The notes under the pieces: generated by a model
Seen by the model: only the letters and a program-made list of their open reading frames with translations
Databases searched by the model: none
Told to the model about the DNA's origin: nothing
Position numbers and translations under genes: made by a program
Origin: an uncultured Ruminococcus sp.
GTDB taxonomy: Bacteria; Bacillota; Clostridia; Oscillospirales; Acutalibacteraceae
Direction: 5' to 3'
Assembly: GCA_902773065.1 (NCBI GenBank)
Contig: CACYDD010000268.1
Location: 1-7,370 of the forward strand
Length of the DNA: 7,370 nt
Part shown: piece by piece, positions 5,192 through 7,370 of the stretch
Numbering within the stretch: position 1 is the stretch's first letter
How the letters are laid out: every line of letters begins with the position of its first letter

Positions 5192-5626
5192 TTACTCCTC
5201 GCAACCGTCACAGATACTGCACCCGAGTGCGAAATCAAACGGGTCGTATCCGATTCCGTTTCTGTCATAATAATTCTTTATCGCTGCCTGAACCGCTTCG
5301 CAAACAAAGACGGCACTTTTCAGCCTTGCGGCAGGCAGTCCGCCCAACGCTCTGTCAAGCTCTCCCGAAGACGCAATACTCAATGCTTCTTCGGGTGTTC
5401 TGTTCCGAATCGTCTTTGTAATAAATGAAGCACAGGCGATCGCCGCAGCACCGCCGAAAACAGTAAACTTTGCATTAGTGATAATATTATTTTCGACCCT
5501 GATTGTCAGGCTGACAACATCACCGCAGCTGATACTGCCTACTTCTCCCGCACCGTCAGCATTTTCAATTTCACCCACGTTTTCGGGATGTAAAAAGTTC
5601 TCCAAAATCACATCATTGTACAGCAT
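5192..5626 (-). CDS. nifU: NifU/IscU-type iron-sulfur scaffold with altered cysteine set
   Basis: A 144-residue protein with the NifU N-terminal (IscU) fold, on which NifS-derived sulfur and iron are normally assembled into clusters. HPENVGEIENADG (13-25), SCGD (33-36) and ALGGLPAARLKSA (93-105) place it in the family. Cys34 and Asp36 are kept. The second ligand cysteine, normally in FGCGAAIA, is Gly59 (FGGAAAIA), and the third, normally in the KxHC motif, is Ser104 in RLKS. Two other cysteines are nearby (Cys65, Cys109), and the C-terminus ends in a CxxCxxC cluster (Cys136, Cys139, Cys142). The NifU ferredoxin and thioredoxin-like domains are absent. The start is ATG at 5624-5626, with AAGGAGG (5636-5642) nine bases upstream inside nifS. 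The genes overlap by 14 bases, so translation is probably coupled. Family membership is firm; function as a normal scaffold is doubtful. Confidence 0.88.
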   Translation of the reverse strand: MLYNDVILENFLHPENVGEIENADGAGEVGSISCGDVVSLTIRVENNIITNAKFTVFGGAAAIACASFITKTIRNRTPEEALSIASSGELDRALGGLPAARLKSAVFVCEAVQAAIKNYYDRNGIGYDPFDFALGCSICDGCEE

Positions 5627-6806
5627 AAGAAGATTCCTCCTTACGGCTGTTTTTCCATACAGGCGAAAAAGAACGAAGATAATTTACGCTTTCGGTCACA
5701 TTTGCAATAATATAGTCTGCCTCTTCTTCCGTATTGTACCTTCCGAGAGTGATTCTGAGCGTACCTCTGATATACTCCTTTGGCACACCGATATTTCTCA
5801 GCACATGACTTGGCTGAGTGGATGCCGAATTGCAGGCAGAACCGTTGGAAACACTGATCCCCTTATTGTCAAGCAGCAGGATCAGGCTTTCAGAGTCAAG
5901 TCCTTCAAAGCTGATACTGATATTGCCCGACAGCCTGTTCTGTAAATCACCGTTCAGTCTTGAACCGGGAATGGCAAGAAGCGAATTCAATATCTTATCA
6001 CGCAAGGAAAGAAGATAAGCCGATTCTTTATCAATGTTCTCATACGCTTCTTTAATAGCAGCTGCAAGACCAATAATGCCCGGTACATTTTCTGTACCCG
6101 GACGGCGGCTTTTTTCCTGTCCGCCGCCTTCAATTAGACGGCTGAGAGCTGTTCCCCTTCTTGCATATAATCCACCGATACCTTTCGGTCCGTGGAATTT
6201 ATGGGCGGAAAAGGAAAGAAGGTCAATATTCTGCTTTTGTACATCTATATGCAAATGACACGCTGCCTGCACGGCATCGGTATGAAACAATACACCATTT
6301 TTGCGGCATACTGCTCCGATTTCGGTAATGGGCTGAATCGTGCCGATCTCGTTGTTGGCATACATGATACTGACAAGAGCTGTATCCTCCCGTATTTCGG
6401 CAGCAACCTTTTCCCCCGAAACAATACCGTTCGGATCAGGGTCGATCAGGGTGATCTCAAAGCCCTGTTTTTTCAGCTTATTCAGCGTATGCAAAACTGC
6501 ATGGTGCTCAAATGAGGAAGAAATAATATGTTTCTTTCCACGCTCCGCTCCAAGAGTTGCAGCGGAGATAATCGCCTGATTATCGGATTCTGTACCGCCG
6601 GAAGTAAACGTAATTTCGCTTGCCTGAGCCGCACCGATCACATCTGCAACCGTTTGCCTTGCCTGATTGATATCATCCTTGATTTTCTGCCCTGAAGAAT
6701 GTATGCTTGACGGATTGGCATACAATTCATCAAAATAGGGCAACATTGCCATTTTCGCTGCTTCACTTAATTTGGTTGTCGCCGCATTATCCGCATAAAC
6801 ATACAT
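5613..6806 (-). CDS. nifS: Cysteine desulfurase NifS
   Basis: A 397-residue PLP enzyme that removes sulfur from L-cysteine, giving alanine and an enzyme-bound persulfide for Fe-S cluster assembly. Key residues are all present: the PLP-binding Lys203 in SFSAHKFHGPKG, His101 stacking on PLP in SSFEHHAVL, Asp177 and Gln180 in HTDAVQ, and the catalytic Cys325 in SNGSACNSAS, which carries the same number as in Azotobacter vinelandii NifS. The start of the mature fold (VYADNAATT) directly follows the initiator, and an in-frame stop (6816-6818) lies just upstream, so ATG 6804-6806 is the start. No Shine-Dalgarno is visible before it, because the bases expected to hold one are occupied by a heptamer array. 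It lies between nifH and the NifU-like gene, with a 14-base overlap with the latter. NifS rather than general IscS is favoured by the nifH neighbour. Confidence 0.95.
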   Translation of the reverse strand: MYVYADNAATTKLSEAAKMAMLPYFDELYANPSSIHSSGQKIKDDINQARQTVADVIGAAQASEITFTSGGTESDNQAIISAATLGAERGKKHIISSSFEHHAVLHTLNKLKKQGFEITLIDPDPNGIVSGEKVAAEIREDTALVSIMYANNEIGTIQPITEIGAVCRKNGVLFHTDAVQAACHLHIDVQKQNIDLLSFSAHKFHGPKGIGGLYARRGTALSRLIEGGGQEKSRRPGTENVPGIIGLAAAIKEAYENIDKESAYLLSLRDKILNSLLAIPGSRLNGDLQNRLSGNISISFEGLDSESLILLLDNKGISVSNGSACNSASTQPSHVLRNIGVPKEYIRGTLRITLGRYNTEEEADYIIANVTESVNYLRSFSPVWKNSRKEESSYAVQ

Positions 6807-6808
6807 AT

Positions 6809-6850
6809 TTAGTGGTTAGTAGTCAGTAGTTAGTGGTCAGGATTTAGTCG
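6809..6850. repeat. Heptamer tandem array abutting the nifS start
   Basis: Six seven-base units on the plus strand: TTAGTGG, TTAGTAG, TCAGTAG, TTAGTGG, TCAGGAT, TTAGTCG. The first four are close variants of TYAGTRG and the last two are decayed. The array begins two bases from the nifS ATG and takes up the position of its ribosome binding site. Confidence 0.85.
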
Positions 6851-6866
6851 GCTTACCTTACCTTTC

Positions 6867-6887
6867 CGCTGCCTGCTACCTGCTCCC
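6867..6887. repeat. Second short heptamer array in the nifH-nifS gap
   Basis: Three units in phase, reading GGGAGCA, GGTAGCA, GGCAGCG on the minus strand (GGNAGCR). They differ from the neighbouring TYAGTRG units but have the same seven-base period, and 16 bases of less regular sequence lie between the two arrays. On the nif transcript it falls just after the nifH stop codon. Confidence 0.65.
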
Positions 6888-6898
6888 TTCTCTATAAA

Positions 6899-7369
6899 TT
6901 AAATATCGATTACACCGTACTCCAGAAGGATCTCTTCAAGTCTTTCCTGTGTGAGAGGCTTAGGAATAACAAAATTCGTATTGTTTTCAATATTTCTTGC
7001 AAGCGTGCGGTATTCCTCAGCCTGCTGAGCTTCGGGGTCAAAATCAATAACTGTTTTCTTGCGAATCTCCGCTCTCTGCACAACATTGTCACGAGGTACA
7101 AAGTGGATCAGCTGTGTGCCGAGTTCTTCGGCAAATGCCTTAACAACTTCATATTCTCTGTCAACCTTACGGCTGTTGCAGATGATACCGCCCAGACGAA
7201 CGCCGCCCTGACGTGCATATCTTTTGATACCCTTTGAAATATTGTTTGCCGCATACAGTGCCATCATTTCGCCGCTGGCAACAATATAGATTTCTTTTGC
7301 TTTACCCTCACGGATCGGCATTGCAAAACCACCACACACAACGTCACCGAGTACGTCATAAAATACATA
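6899..7369 (-). CDS. nifH: Nitrogenase iron protein NifH, C-terminal part (cut by window edge)
   Basis: The last 156 residues of dinitrogenase reductase, the homodimeric ATPase that passes electrons from its 4Fe-4S cluster to the MoFe protein and also takes part in cofactor maturation. The reading frame is open to the right edge, starting inside YVFYDVLGDVVCGGFAMP. By Azotobacter numbering this contains switch II (Asp125 to Cys132), including Asp129 and the cluster ligand Cys132. SGEMMALYAANNISKGI, GGIICNSR and HFVPRDNVVQRAEIR are highly conserved in true NifH and argue against a ChlL, BchL or CfbC homologue. The C-terminus EYGVIDI resembles clostridial NifH. The P-loop, Cys97 and Arg100 lie outside the window. 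A GTG at 7337-7339 is internal and not the start. Downstream is nifS rather than nifD, which is not the usual order. Confidence 0.95.
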   Translation of the reverse strand, partial: YVFYDVLGDVVCGGFAMPIREGKAKEIYIVASGEMMALYAANNISKGIKRYARQGGVRLGGIICNSRKVDREYEVVKAFAEELGTQLIHFVPRDNVVQRAEIRKKTVIDFDPEAQQAEEYRTLARNIENNTNFVIPKPLTQERLEEILLEYGVIDI

Positions 7370-7370
7370 A

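Noticed and set aside
5192..5626. Frameshift or sequencing error as the cause of the missing cysteines in the NifU-like protein
   Set aside because: The frame is open and family-like on both sides of each changed position, and the changes are single in-frame substitutions. An indel would have disrupted the neighbouring conserved residues.
6809..6887. CRISPR array
   Set aside because: The units are seven bases long and contiguous, with no spacers, and there are no cas genes. This is a simple tandem repeat.
6899..7339. GTG at 7337-7339 as the start of a short NifH-like protein
   Set aside because: The frame continues upstream to the window edge with perfect NifH sequence (YDVLGDV), so this GTG is an internal Val codon just before Cys132.

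Overview
The window reads as chromosomal DNA of an anaerobic, low-to-mid GC Firmicute of the class Clostridia, probably a Ruminococcaceae/Oscillospiraceae member. The reasons are the AT-rich intergenic DNA, AAGGAG-type ribosome binding sites, the Firmicute character of MetQ, the LysR regulator and NifH, and intergenic seven-base repeat arrays. The family assignment is inference. All eight protein genes lie on the minus strand, so transcription runs from right to left.

In order of transcription, the right edge carries the C-terminal half of nifH (nitrogenase iron protein, cut by the window end). After a 92-base gap made largely of heptamer repeats comes nifS (cysteine desulfurase), which overlaps a short NifU/IscU-type scaffold gene by 14 bases. 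That scaffold has lost two of the three usual cluster-binding cysteines and has gained a CxxCxxC tail. A strong rho-independent terminator follows. Next is a LysR-family regulator, then a 330-base gap with a good promoter, a long leader and a palindromic repeat, then metN-metI-metQ, a methionine-type ABC importer. MetN has no C-terminal NIL regulatory domain, and metN and metI are separated by a second heptamer array with a different unit. After metQ come another copy of the palindromic repeat in the opposite orientation, a GNAT acetyltransferase, and the start of pdxS (pyridoxal phosphate synthase, cut by the left edge) behind its own promoter and a repeated operator-like motif.

A common theme is sulfur and PLP metabolism. 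NifS is a PLP enzyme that draws sulfur from cysteine, MetNIQ-type transporters import methionine or related sulfur amino acids, the LysR protein resembles regulators of sulfur amino acid uptake, and PdxS makes PLP. Whether these genes work together is inference from position only. The nifD and nifK genes expected beside nifH are not in the window.

The most unusual items are the altered NifU-like scaffold, the heptamer arrays inside operons (one abutting the nifS start codon, which has no visible Shine-Dalgarno), the chain of two tiny ATGA-coupled reading frames leading into metN, and the inverted pair of palindromic repeats bracketing metNIQ.
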